Of a DNA stretch of 64,000 bases, positions 18,091-26,900 are shown piece after piece; positions within the stretch are counted from its first letter, which is position 1, and each line of letters begins with the position of its first letter. Made by a program: the position numbers and the translations under genes. Origin of the DNA: Isosphaeraceae bacterium (GTDB taxonomy: Bacteria; Planctomycetota; Planctomycetia; Isosphaerales; Isosphaeraceae); contig JANXSX010000043.1 in the NCBI GenBank assembly GCA_025356475.1, positions 62,001 to 126,000 of the forward strand, given 5' to 3'. The notes beneath the pieces were generated by a model. It ran no database searches. It was not told the DNA's origin and worked only from the letters and a program-made list of their open reading frames with translations.

Positions 18091-18123
18091 TCGCAGTCGC
18101 TCTGGAACCGTTCTGCAGACCTG

Positions 18124-18432
18124 TCAGTTGTTGCTGAAATCAAAGAGCTTGATTCCTTCGCGTGCGAGCGGATCTTTCACAAACTTAGCGCGACAACACA
18201 GGCAGAGATCAAAGCGAAAGCCCTGCCGAGCAGGCTCAATCGTCTCGTCACGACCACATGACTCGTCGTGCTGAAGTATTTCCGAAATTTGTTCCATGTG
18301 ATCGTCGTCCAGATCATCTTCCGTGATCTGGTTAGGATCAAAATCGGCGAAGACGTCGATTTTGACCACATACCGTGAATCGCCTGAGGCGTTCAGATCC
18401 TTTCCGCACAGATCACACGTGAAGTGGACCAT
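18124..18432 (-). CDS. small zinc-ribbon-like protein
   Basis: 102 residues with two Cys pairs, CDLCGK at the start and CLCC near residue 80, spaced as a zinc-binding ribbon. Between them is an acidic stretch (ITEDDLDDDHMEQ) and an isolated Cys in HDESCGRDE. No further domain. It resembles small conserved planctomycete proteins of unknown role; a protein- or nucleic-acid-binding function is guesswork. It is convergent with the kinase gene (34 bases between stops). Confidence 0.75.
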   Translation of the reverse strand: MVHFTCDLCGKDLNASGDSRYVVKIDVFADFDPNQITEDDLDDDHMEQISEILQHDESCGRDETIEPARQGFRFDLCLCCRAKFVKDPLAREGIKLFDFSNN

Positions 18433-18492
18433 CGTGGGAGCGTCCCTCAGTTGTCAACGTCTTGAATGCCGGAGGTGTTCTCGACATCGATT

Positions 18493-20814
18493 CTATCTCA
18501 GGAGCAAGGTTCCGTCCAAGCCCCTGGTCTTCTTTCGAATAGACTCGAAAATGCCAAGGCTCGTCAAGCCGAATCCGAGCCCTAACCAAGCACCAATCGA
18601 CAGAAATAATCCGATCCGGACCTCACCGGGGTTGTATCGTAAACTCAGGGCTTGCACATTGTTGGGAACCTTGATCTCCATAAACGCGTCGTCGAGTTTC
18701 TGGATCGCAACATCGACATCTCCTGATCGTGCCTGCCAGCCGACGTCAAACATCTCTCTGACAAGCACCGTGTCACCTGTAATATGTGAAAGTTCGATCA
18801 ATCCATGCTCCATACGATCGATCAATGCGCCCTCGACCAGTGGTTTCCCAAGGAGACGAGCAACCCAAACCTCGCCAACGCGATCGACGCGGTCAAACAT
18901 TCCAGCCGGTGGTGGGGTGGCACTCACAATGGCTTGAACAGATGAGTTGATTAAACGATCGTACGCTCGTTCGACCCCTTTCCAATTGATGTCACGCCGA
19001 CTGGTTCGCTCTCGACCTCCTGGTACATAGAGCGGCTCGAACCATTCCCAGGCTCGCTGCAACTCGATCGAGTCATAGTCGCGAATATCTGCGAGATCGT
19101 AGCGCATGAGCGTGTTGGGAGGGAGCTCTTCACCGAGACCCAAGATGCGACCATGCCGACCCACTTCACGCTGAAGATAAGCGATCACGGGAGGCACCGG
19201 ACGGTCGTCAACGCGTGGGATCGCAGGATTTAACTGGTATCCAAAAACGATCAAATCTCCAAGCCCCAACATGAACACCGCCGGTTGGATCCAGCGGACG
19301 AGATGTTGGCTCCGCGACCAGCGCCAGGCGAGCCCTGCGATCGTCAGACAATGGATCGAACTCGCCATCAGGTAGAAAGGCATGAATGAGATCGTCTGTC
19401 GAACTTGCCGTTCTGCGCGTTGACGATAAACCTCGGGATCGGCTCCTTCGGTTGCTTTTGACATCTTGTTATAGTGAATCAAAGAGCGGGTTCGGAGCTG
19501 TTCCTTGAGTCCAAAAAGACCGAGTGTTGCGAGAATCAAGAGGACCGCAGCAACAATTCCAAGCCGAACGACCCAAGAAGAGAGTTGAGGTCTGGCTCTT
19601 GCCGTAAGTCGATCGAGACCGATTCCTCCCAGCATCACCAAGCCGAAAGCTACCCAGAGAGTGAGCCTTCGGTTGTCGGTAACATTCAGGACGGGAAGAA
19701 GCCGAATCAAATTAGGGATTGGTGGAACCTCGAAGGCCCCCATCGCCCCGATCACCGTCAGCAATGCCAAGAACTGGACGCGTCGTGACCTTTTTCGAGT
19801 CCAGACTGCCAGAGGTGCGAGCCAGACTAGAGTGATAAGGCCAGCGAACCCACCCGCCGATTCGTTAAGATTGTGGACCCCTAAAGCCCGCGCCAAGTTG
19901 GGTTGTCCGCGTCTCTGACTTCCGAATACGTAGGGAAACGCTGTACAGACGGAATCCAGAATCCTTGGGGCCTTTAAGGTCAAGGGAGAGGCCCGCTCCC
20001 CTGCCCGATCGGCCCAGACTGGGCTCTTGCCGAGGTAGACCCAAAGCGGGACCACCTCAATGGCGGCTAGCAGGATTCCGATGAGGACAGCAGACCCCCA
20101 AGCGAATCTGGTCCCCCAACCTCGACCTCTCCACAACGCGTAAAGACCTGACGCTAGCAGACAATGAGCACTCGTCTGAACGTGTCCTGCTAGCAGCGAG
20201 AAGCCAACGACCACCGCAACGCCCGCCATCGACTTCGCGGACGGGCATCGTAGACATCGCTCCGTCATGTACATGAGCCAAGGTAACCAGATCGCGACGG
20301 CAGTGACGGAAAAGAGAAGCCAGACCGTCACAAATCCGCAAAACGGGTAAGCCAGACCAGCGAACCAACGACCTGCCCTCCCTAACCGCCAGCTTCTGGC
20401 GAGGAGAAACATCCCGAATCCAGCCACCCAGAGCCGAGTTGCAGCCATCCAGGCCAAAGCGTCCGGCATCGACCCGACATAGGCAATCAGGTTTACAGGG
20501 TCAAAGACAGCGCTCTGGCCATTGGCCAGGTGAGGAACGCCGCAGCCAGCGAAATCATTCCACAGGGGCAGTCGCCCCTGTCTCAGAAGCTTCCGGTTGT
20601 GTTCGAGCCAAGGTTCCACTTGAAGGACGGGATCAGTCAACAGGCGGTTGGCAGGTTCATAGAGTGGCCCCCGTTCGTCGCGAAAGCTCGCAGATACAAA
20701 AAGCACGTCTGCGGGACTGAGAATCCGGCCTTGGAACAGCGTCTTATGATGAAGGACCGCGATCATGCTCGCAAGAACCAGGCTGAAAGCGAGAAGCTCG
20801 TGTCGGTGACGCAT
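18493..20814 (-). CDS. polytopic membrane protein, YfhO/glycosyltransferase-like
   Basis: 773 residues. Roughly a dozen hydrophobic segments occupy residues 8-500 with short loops, and a last one near 735-755. The large extracytoplasmic region (about 535-730) lies between them. N-terminal phrases such as QGRILSPADVLF, LPLWNDFAGCGVPHLANGQ and FDPVNL are typical of YfhO-like proteins, which have the GT-C fold architecture of lipid-linked sugar transferases. Inferred role: transfer of a sugar to a cell-envelope glycopolymer. Starts next to, and divergent from, the BlaI-type gene. Confidence 0.8.
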   Translation of the reverse strand: MRHRHELLAFSLVLASMIAVLHHKTLFQGRILSPADVLFVSASFRDERGPLYEPANRLLTDPVLQVEPWLEHNRKLLRQGRLPLWNDFAGCGVPHLANGQSAVFDPVNLIAYVGSMPDALAWMAATRLWVAGFGMFLLARSWRLGRAGRWFAGLAYPFCGFVTVWLLFSVTAVAIWLPWLMYMTERCLRCPSAKSMAGVAVVVGFSLLAGHVQTSAHCLLASGLYALWRGRGWGTRFAWGSAVLIGILLAAIEVVPLWVYLGKSPVWADRAGERASPLTLKAPRILDSVCTAFPYVFGSQRRGQPNLARALGVHNLNESAGGFAGLITLVWLAPLAVWTRKRSRRVQFLALLTVIGAMGAFEVPPIPNLIRLLPVLNVTDNRRLTLWVAFGLVMLGGIGLDRLTARARPQLSSWVVRLGIVAAVLLILATLGLFGLKEQLRTRSLIHYNKMSKATEGADPEVYRQRAERQVRQTISFMPFYLMASSIHCLTIAGLAWRWSRSQHLVRWIQPAVFMLGLGDLIVFGYQLNPAIPRVDDRPVPPVIAYLQREVGRHGRILGLGEELPPNTLMRYDLADIRDYDSIELQRAWEWFEPLYVPGGRERTSRRDINWKGVERAYDRLINSSVQAIVSATPPPAGMFDRVDRVGEVWVARLLGKPLVEGALIDRMEHGLIELSHITGDTVLVREMFDVGWQARSGDVDVAIQKLDDAFMEIKVPNNVQALSLRYNPGEVRIGLFLSIGAWLGLGFGLTSLGIFESIRKKTRGLDGTLLLR

Positions 20815-20942
20815 GGCTAGGGAACTCTCATCGCGGTTGCCAGATGCACGAGTCGATAGCCGATCTAGCGGGGAACAGCAAGGGCAAACAGCGCCCAGGC
20901 ACCCGGGTTGCGACCATACTGTGTTGTCTCATCTGGATCCTC

Positions 20943-20971
20943 TTGACGTACAAGACTCAATGTCTTACCCT
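20943..20971 (+). promoter_or_regulatory. candidate promoter of the blaI-like gene
   Basis: TTGACG (20943-20948), 17-base spacer, TACCCT (20966-20971), 39 bases before the ATG at 21010. The -35 is good, the -10 only fair. The spacer contains one of the two AGAC-N5-GTCT dyads, so a bound repressor would block polymerase. Confidence 0.45.
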
Positions 20972-20992
20972 TTGCTTTCAGACATTCTGTCT
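20953..20992. promoter_or_regulatory. pair of AGAC-N5-GTCT dyads, candidate BlaI operators
   Basis: AGACTCAATGTCT (20953-20965) and AGACATTCTGTCT (20980-20992) are two 13-bp dyads with identical half-sites, centres 27 bases apart, just upstream of a winged-helix repressor gene. The arrangement is that of autoregulatory operators. The half-site differs from the TACA/TGTA of studied BlaI, MecI and CopY. Confidence 0.55.
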
Positions 20993-21009
20993 CTCCGTCG
21001 AAGGGAATT

Positions 21010-21387
21010 ATGGCGCGGACTGCTCAAGACGTGACTGAAGCGGAACTGGCGATTTTGCGGACCCTGTGGGATCGCGGGTCGTTGACCATACGTGTCCTTA
21101 CCGAAGCGGTCTACGCGGAGGACGGCGCGTCAGCCTATGCGACGGTGCAGAAGCTGCTCGATCGACTCGAAGCTAAGGGATTTGTCCGTCGGGACCGGAC
21201 TGCCGGAGTCCACTACTTCGTAGCTACGATCGACCGGGACGCCCTGATCGGTCGGCGGTTGAAGGCGGTTGCCGACACCCTTTGTGATGGCTCGCTGACC
21301 CCGCTCCTGAGCCATTTAGCCCGGGCGGATGGTTTGAGCGATGCCGACCGCAAGATGCTCCGCGACTTGATCGATCGGATGCCCTGA
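21010..21387 (+). CDS. BlaI/MecI/CopY-family transcriptional repressor
   Basis: 125 residues. The winged helix (about 8-80) shows TEAELAILRTLWDRGSLTI, ATVQKLLDRLEAKGFV and the wing RRDRTAGVHYF, all typical of the family; the C-terminal ~45 residues form the dimerisation helices. Relatives repress beta-lactamase, copper or stress genes and are inactivated by cleavage by a partner M56 peptidase (BlaR1/MecR1). Here no M56 gene follows; the downstream gene is a DUF1559 protein about 180 bases away. The upstream dyads suggest self-repression. Target and signal unknown. Confidence 0.88.
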   Translation: MARTAQDVTEAELAILRTLWDRGSLTIRVLTEAVYAEDGASAYATVQKLLDRLEAKGFVRRDRTAGVHYFVATIDRDALIGRRLKAVADTLCDGSLTPLLSHLARADGLSDADRKMLRDLIDRMP

Positions 21388-21564
21388 GTCTTTTCAAGCG
21401 CTCGAGGGGTATTTGTCAAGTTTCGGGCTGGCCCGCGCTCAGATTTTGTAAATATTCGACGAGTCGGTGCGAATTCACTCTGTCCGTGCTGGCAATGATT
21501 GCTAGGATTGATTAGGGTATGACTAATGTCGTCTGCCCAACTGCTACTTGGGAAGGAAGCGAAT

Positions 21565-22494
21565 ATGCGCGGTCAATCGATGCGAGATGGTCGGTCTCGC
21601 GCTGGGTTTACTCTGATTGAGCTTCTCGTTGTCATCGCCATTATTGGTGTGCTCGTTGCGTTGATCTTGCCGGCAGTCAATCAGGCTCGTGAGGCGGCCA
21701 ACCGGGCAAAGTGCATCAACAACATGAAGCAACTGGGCCTGGCAGCAATGCAGTACCACGATGCCTACGGAAACTTTCCCGCAGGCTGGTACTGCAACGA
21801 CTATGACCTGAACTGCACGGCATGCGTGGCCAGCGGTAGTGTGTCGTGTATGTGGAATGGAATGACGGGCCTATTCCTCAAGATGGAACAGGACAATCTT
21901 TATAATGCCCTGAACTTCGAGTGCCATTCCAACGATCCCCAGAACGTGACCTTCGTGCGGTTCACGGTCGACGTCCTGATCTGCCCCTCGAACAAGCGTC
22001 AGGCCCCGACTGCGGGAGCGACTGGAAAGGCTCCAGTCTCCAGATTCGGGTTCTCCGATTATCGCGGCAATATGGCCGCCGGCATTATGTCGAACTGCCC
22101 GAACGACACGATCAAGAATGCAGCCGATTGCGTGATCTTTGATAACGGCATGACGTTCATGAATTCGCAAATCTCTCTCGCCGACGTGACCGACGGGACC
22201 TCGAACACAATGCTCCTCGGTGAAGCGATTCAGGGTACTTGGGCTGAGGCGACCAGTTGTTGCGTCCGGACCGCGATGGATCGTTACATCAATAAGCCCT
22301 TCCGGTCCATCGACGGCAATGGCAATGCCTTCAACAACTACAACTACTGGATGAGCAAGCATCCGGGCATGGTGAACTTTTTGCGTTGCGACGGTAGCGT
22401 GGGCCAGGTGACCAACACGATCAAGCGTGATGTCCTGATCAAGATGATGACTAGGGCAGGCGGCGAGGCCATCTCCTCAGACCAGATGAAATGA
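21565..22494 (+). CDS. DUF1559 protein with type IV pilin-like N-terminus
   Basis: 309 residues from the ATG at 21565, which has GGAAGGAAG about five bases upstream; an earlier ATG at 21526 would add 13 unsupported residues. Prepilin-type cleavage is expected in [23 protein letters not shown] and the terminal H-X9-DG (HPGMV...CDG) define DUF1559. A Cys-rich loop ([19 protein letters not shown], about 78-96) is unlike the other copy and may form disulfides. No small lipoprotein follows; instead a strong terminator closes the unit. Confidence 0.92.
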   Translation: MRGQSMRDGRSRAGFTLIELLVVIAIIGVLVALILPAVNQAREAANRAKCINNMKQLGLAAMQYHDAYGNFPAGWYCNDYDLNCTACVASGSVSCMWNGMTGLFLKMEQDNLYNALNFECHSNDPQNVTFVRFTVDVLICPSNKRQAPTAGATGKAPVSRFGFSDYRGNMAAGIMSNCPNDTIKNAADCVIFDNGMTFMNSQISLADVTDGTSNTMLLGEAIQGTWAEATSCCVRTAMDRYINKPFRSIDGNGNAFNNYNYWMSKHPGMVNFLRCDGSVGQVTNTIKRDVLIKMMTRAGGEAISSDQMK

Positions 22495-22537
22495 CGCGTC
22501 TTGCAGGTCGATTTGAACATTGAACATCGAGATTACG

Positions 22538-22571
22538 AAAAAACCCCGACCAGGATTGGTCGGGGTTTTTT
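22538..22571. terminator. bidirectional rho-independent terminator
   Basis: Perfect 15-bp stem: AAAAAACCCCGACCA (22538-22552), loop GGAT, complement to 22571 ending in six T. The A-tract on one side and T-tract on the other let it work for both the DUF1559 gene (plus) and the ferredoxin gene (minus). Confidence 0.93.
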
Positions 22572-22600
22572 ATTGGTCAGGCGGATCCATTCACTTCCAA

Positions 22601-22903
22601 TCAATGCGTCTCGGCCTTGGTGCAGGACTCGCCTTCGAGGGCATCCTTCTTCTCAGTGATCACAGGGCACTTGCCACACTCTTCTGCATTGAGTTCGGTG
22701 AATTCCTTCCACTCATCCGGCAGGTTATCTTCATGGAAGATCGCCTCGACTGGGCACTCAGGCACGCAGGCCTCGCAGTCGATGCAGTCACCAGGGTGGA
22801 TGTAAAGGATCTGCGCACCTTCATAGAAGCAATCCACCGGGCAGACGACCACGCAGTCGGTGTATTTGCAATCGAAACAGGGCTCGGCGACCACGTGAGC
22901 CAT
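22601..22903 (-). CDS. fdxA: 7Fe ferredoxin ([3Fe-4S][4Fe-4S], FdxA-like)
   Basis: 100 residues. The N-terminal cluster region reads [19 protein letters not shown] and the second [17 protein letters not shown], the standard pattern of bacterial seven-iron ferredoxins. The C-terminal tail includes EFTELNAEE and ITEKKDAL, also conserved in FdxA. Role: soluble low-potential electron carrier. It is monocistronic, with its own upstream region and a shared terminator downstream. Confidence 0.93.
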   Translation of the reverse strand: MAHVVAEPCFDCKYTDCVVVCPVDCFYEGAQILYIHPGDCIDCEACVPECPVEAIFHEDNLPDEWKEFTELNAEECGKCPVITEKKDALEGESCTKAETH

Positions 22904-22993
22904 TCGGGCTCTCCTTTCGAGGACCGGCTTGGTCTAACTGGAAATATCCGTAGAAAGTACGGACGAAACCAAAAATCAGCAAGGAGAGGAATC

Positions 22994-23030
22994 GAAACGG
23001 GCATTCTCGCCCTTGCGAGAACGCCCTTTC
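22994..23030 (-). terminator. hairpin upstream of ferredoxin gene
   Basis: GGGC-A-TTCTCGC, loop CCTT, GCGAGAA-C-GCCC (22999-23026), extended by GAAA/TTTC. On the minus strand it lies about 90 bases before the ferredoxin start, so it may end cyclophilin transcription or sit in the ferredoxin leader. Confidence 0.4.
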
Positions 23031-23077
23031 ACTTACTTTAGACGGGGGATTCCAAGCGGTCAAGCGAGGACGGGCGC

Positions 23078-23180
23078 GGCGGTTTCATTTTCAGCTTGGC
23101 ACGGACTCGGAAACCGGCTCGGTTGGATATTCCGCCATGCCGGTCCTCGTCGCTTGGCCTCAAGCGAAATTGAAACCGCC
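23078..23180. repeat. 103-base imperfect palindrome
   Basis: GGCGGTTTCA (23078-23087) pairs with TGAAACCGCC (23171-23180); after one mismatch TTTC/GAAA pairs, then, past a bulge, GCTTG/CAAGC. An inner hairpin AACCG-GCT-CGGTT is at 23112-23124. It begins 39 bases after the cyclophilin stop on the minus strand. Terminator, mobile remnant or small structured RNA are all possible. Confidence 0.45.
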
Positions 23181-23218
23181 TTGAGATTATGAGGAACTCC
23201 GGGTCGAGTCGATCAAAA

Positions 23219-23800
23219 TCAGACTTTTTTCCGCTTGATGCTCTTCATGTAGATCAGCTTGACCGGGACATCACCATGGGGGCCCTTGGTTGTCCGAGGT
23301 GCCTTGGCGATCGTATCCATGGCGTCCATCCCGTCAGTCACCTTGGCGAAGACCGCATAACCCGGACGTCCCGGCTTACCGTCAAGGAAGTCGTTGTCGA
23401 TCAGGTTGATGAAGAACTGGCAGGTCGCCGAATCGGGACTGTTGGTCCGAGCCATGGCCAGTGTCCCGCGCTTGTTCAAGAGCCCGTTCAGGCTCTCGTT
23501 ACGGATCGCGGGGTGCTTGGCCCCCTTTTCGCTCATCTTGTCGTCAAAACCGCCCCCTTGAACCATGAACTGGGGGATCACTCGGTGGAAGATCAAGTTG
23601 TCGTAAAAACCGGCATCCACGTACTTGAGGAAGTTTTCGACCGTGACGGGGGCAGCTTTGGGGTCGAGTTCGATGGTGACGTTGCCTTCGCTGGTTTCCA
23701 TGATCACGACGACCGGTTCATCAGCGGCCTCGCCAGTCGAGGACATCGTGAGCATGCAGAGCGATACCAGAGCGAGTGTGCCCAGAAACGTGGTGAACAT
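23219..23800 (-). CDS. secreted peptidyl-prolyl cis-trans isomerase, cyclophilin type
   Basis: 193 residues. Start chosen at the ATG at 23800 because AAGGA lies seven bases upstream; an ATG at 23818 has no such site. Signal peptide of about 25 residues (MFTTFLGTLALVSLCMLTM...). The cyclophilin domain has NFLKYVDAGFYDNLIFHRVI with the catalytic Arg, FMVQGGGF, LAMARTNSPDSATCQFFINL and YAVFAKVTDGMD. Role: proline isomerisation during folding of exported proteins. Basic tail KRKKV. Monocistronic. Confidence 0.95.
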   Translation of the reverse strand: MFTTFLGTLALVSLCMLTMSSTGEAADEPVVVIMETSEGNVTIELDPKAAPVTVENFLKYVDAGFYDNLIFHRVIPQFMVQGGGFDDKMSEKGAKHPAIRNESLNGLLNKRGTLAMARTNSPDSATCQFFINLIDNDFLDGKPGRPGYAVFAKVTDGMDAMDTIAKAPRTTKGPHGDVPVKLIYMKSIKRKKV

Positions 23801-23902
23801 ACGAGGTCCTTGAGTCATGGCGGTTGTTGAACTCCACGGAGATGGTCATTTGACCGCGACCACGCGGTCGTTTGTCCGATCAAGCGAATGTAGCAAAGCA
23901 AG

Positions 23903-23954
23903 GGGAGGAATGTCGAGCGGAGCACGCTGGATGCTCCCCCTCGACAATCCTCCC
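23903..23954 (-). terminator. long interrupted hairpin after the TPR gene
   Basis: GGGAGGA, A, TGTCGAG, C, GGAGCA, loop CGCTGGA, TGCTCC, CC, CTCGACA, A, TCCTCCC: three stacked helices of 7, 7 and 6 bp. It starts 45 bases after the TPR stop on the minus strand. No U-tract follows. Confidence 0.6.
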
Positions 23955-23998
23955 TAACAAGCTTGTCGGACGATTTGACTCAGCGACTCAGCAGCCGA

Positions 23999-26900
23999 TC
24001 AATGTCCCACTTTGCGGAGCAAGGCATCAATATCGGCAACCATGTCGGGGGTGAGCCGATTGCCTGCGGACTGGGCCTTCGCGAGGTACGACCCGGCCTT
24101 CCCGGCCTTGTTCTTGTCCTGAGCAAGCATCCGACCCAGATGATAGTTCAACATCGGATGGTCGGGAGCCTTTCGAAGCCCGTTCTGGTAGGACTCTTCT
24201 GCCTGCCGGACCTGGCCGATCGACTCCTGAATCGAGCCGAGCGTGTCAAAGAACTCGGGGGGAAGTGAAGCGGGGTTGGCCCGCTTGACGAGTCCCATCG
24301 CGACTTCGAGGGCAGCTTGGCTCTGATTCAGGTATGTGTGCAGGATCCAGGCTTTGTTGTTGATCGCTTCGATTGAGTTGGCGTTGATCTTGAGAACGGC
24401 GTCGTACTGCTCGACCGCACGCCGGAGATACTCACGCTGGGCACTCGAGTCCTTTGAGGTCTCTGCGAGTGAGAGCAGCAGGTCGCCATGGTTCAGGTGA
24501 ACGACCGGCTTATCGAGCTTGGCGGTCGACTTTTCTGCCCAAGGCAAAGCCAGCTCGAAAAGGCCTGCCTTGTGATAACCGACCGCAACGGCCAGGTCGA
24601 GGAATCCCTTTTTGTCGTTGCCCGAGAACGCCTGAGCCGAGGCCGAGGCTTTCGCGAGGTCGGAAGGTGTTCCCCCTTTACAGAGGTTCTCGATCAGAAT
24701 CGATAGTGCGGTCCCATCTTCGGGAAGTTCCTTGAGCGCTGCTGCCAGCGTCCGATAAGCCTCTTCATTCCGCTTCTGTGCGAGCAGGATCTCGGCGAGT
24801 AGGTGATAGTAATCGGCCACCTTGGGCTGGCGACGAACCGCGTCGGAGAGGAGTTGGATCGCCTGGTTCCGACTCGTGGTGTTGGTTGCCGGATTCTGCG
24901 AGAGGACCCTGGCCATCAGGAGCGTTGCATCCGGCCGGTTGCGTTCGATATCCAGGGCCTGCTGAGCCTCGCGGCCAGCCGCTTCAAAGTCGCCGGTTCG
25001 CAGCAGCGCCTGCCCGAGCAGGACGCGGACCTCGGGGACTCTTGGAGTCCGGGCCAGAGCGTCACGATAGCACTCGATCGTCTCGCGGGTCCGCCCTTGT
25101 TGACTGTAGATCTTGGCACGGATCAGCGGACCGATGGGTGAGAGCTTATTGATCACATCCATCTGCTGACTGATCGTCACCGCTCGGGCTGAATCACCAA
25201 CTCGGATGGCAAGCTCACATTCCGCCTGGGGGAACGAGAGATCCTGAGTGAACTTGGCGCGGAACTCTCGGATCAGAAGGGCACAGCGGTCGTTCTGTGC
25301 CTTTTCGGTCTCGCGGTCGTTGCGTTCCGAAGCAGCCACAGCCTGGGCAGCCACCAGCCGAACGAGCATTTCGGCAACCCGAGCATCCTTTGGCTCGGTC
25401 GTACGGATCTGTTCTACGAGTTTCTCAGCACCTGCGAAATCACCACTCTCTCGCTTGAGTTCGACGAGAAGCCTCTTGAAGGGGCCGTTCGGGAATTCTT
25501 TGCTCTTGGCCTCCACGAACTCCACTCCAGCAGCCCGATCGCCCCCGAGTTCCAAGACGCGATACTTGGCCTGGACGAGTTCGAGTGCGGCTGGAACCAC
25601 CTTCAAACCGGCGTCGAGCGACGCATTCGCCTTCGCCAGGCCATTGGGCGGCGTCTCGTTCTCGATGGCGGCTAGGGTCAGATAGAAGACAGCGAGTGGC
25701 GGCTTTGCCAACTCAATTCCCTTGCGGAGCACCGCGATCGCGCCCGCAGCGTCCTTCTTCCGAGTCAGGACTGTGGCCTTGCCGATCACTGCCGCAGGGT
25801 GGGCTGGCTTCTCCTTCAAGACGACGTCCAGTTCGGCAATCGCCGCGTCGGCTTCGTCGTGGATCCTGTAGTAGTCGGCAGCTCGAACATGGTCTTCGGC
25901 TGAGGCGGGGGTCTTCTTATCCGCGAGGAGCTTAGTCATCTCGACCTTAGCCTGATCCCACTGCCCCTTACCGGACATGGCTGCAATCAGTTGCCACCTG
26001 ATATCGTGGGCGGCTTCACGCGTGTCTGTACTGCGAAGGATCGCCGAGTAACGCGTGATCGCGGCGTCGAAATCTCCACCAGCCATATCGAGCCGGGCAA
26101 GAGCGGCTTCAGCGGCAGTCCAGAGCGGAAGCCCGTCGTCGATCTCCTTCATCGGTCGGTCTTTCGAGAGCGACTGAAAGAGCTTCGAAGCTTCACCCGT
26201 AGCGCCCATGCGTCCATCGAGCTCAGCCTTCCAGAACTGAACAACTTTGTTGGTCGGGTCCTTCTTGAGGGCTGCATCGAAGAAGGCAGCGGCGGCGGTT
26301 GCGTTTCCGTTGGCGAGCGAAAGCTGGGCATCGAGCTGGTCGCCAGCGGCTGCTTCGGGCCAGCGTTTGCGAATCTTACCAATCGTCTCCGAGACCGCCT
26401 CAAGGTTGCGCTTCTCAAGGTCGATCAAGGCAAGCTGAACGAGCGGGGCCGAGGTCACACTCCTGTCACCAATCTCCGAGAGAATCGTCCGAGCTTCGGC
26501 AACACGATCGAGCTTTTGGGAGAGGATCGTCGCACGGAGCTGGGCGATCGAGCTGTTTTCGGGGACACGAACCATGAACTCGGCGAGTTGCTTCTCAGCC
26601 TCTTCCGCCTTGTCCTCGGAAACGAGGACTGCCGCATGCAGGCCAGCAAGGGCGTCGCTTTCCGGATATTTGGTACGAGCCGCGTTCAGACGAACGCGGG
26701 CCTCTTCCGTCTTGCCCTGTTGCTGCAACGTCAGGACGGCAAGATGCTCGGTCATCGGCGAATCCTGGCCCGACTTGACGATCTCAGTCAACCTGGCCAG
26801 CGCCTCATCGGACTTGCCGAGCATCACTTCGATCTGTGCCATGCGGCGGATCACACTTGGCGTGCGCTCTTGGCCGACTTTGAAGGCCAACTCGTATTCG

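Larger units (their letters stand above)
22904..23218. other. structured intergenic region between ferredoxin and cyclophilin genes
   Basis: No gene. It holds two hairpin-forming stretches: a mismatch-containing stem at 22994-23030 and a 103-base imperfect palindrome at 23078-23180 (separate entries). Ferredoxin promoter not identified. Confidence 0.5.

Noticed and set aside
20943-20992. Canonical BlaI/MecI operator TACAnnTGTA
   Set aside because: A TACA is present at 20949-20952 but has no TGTA at the needed distance; the AGAC/GTCT dyads are the better-defined sites.
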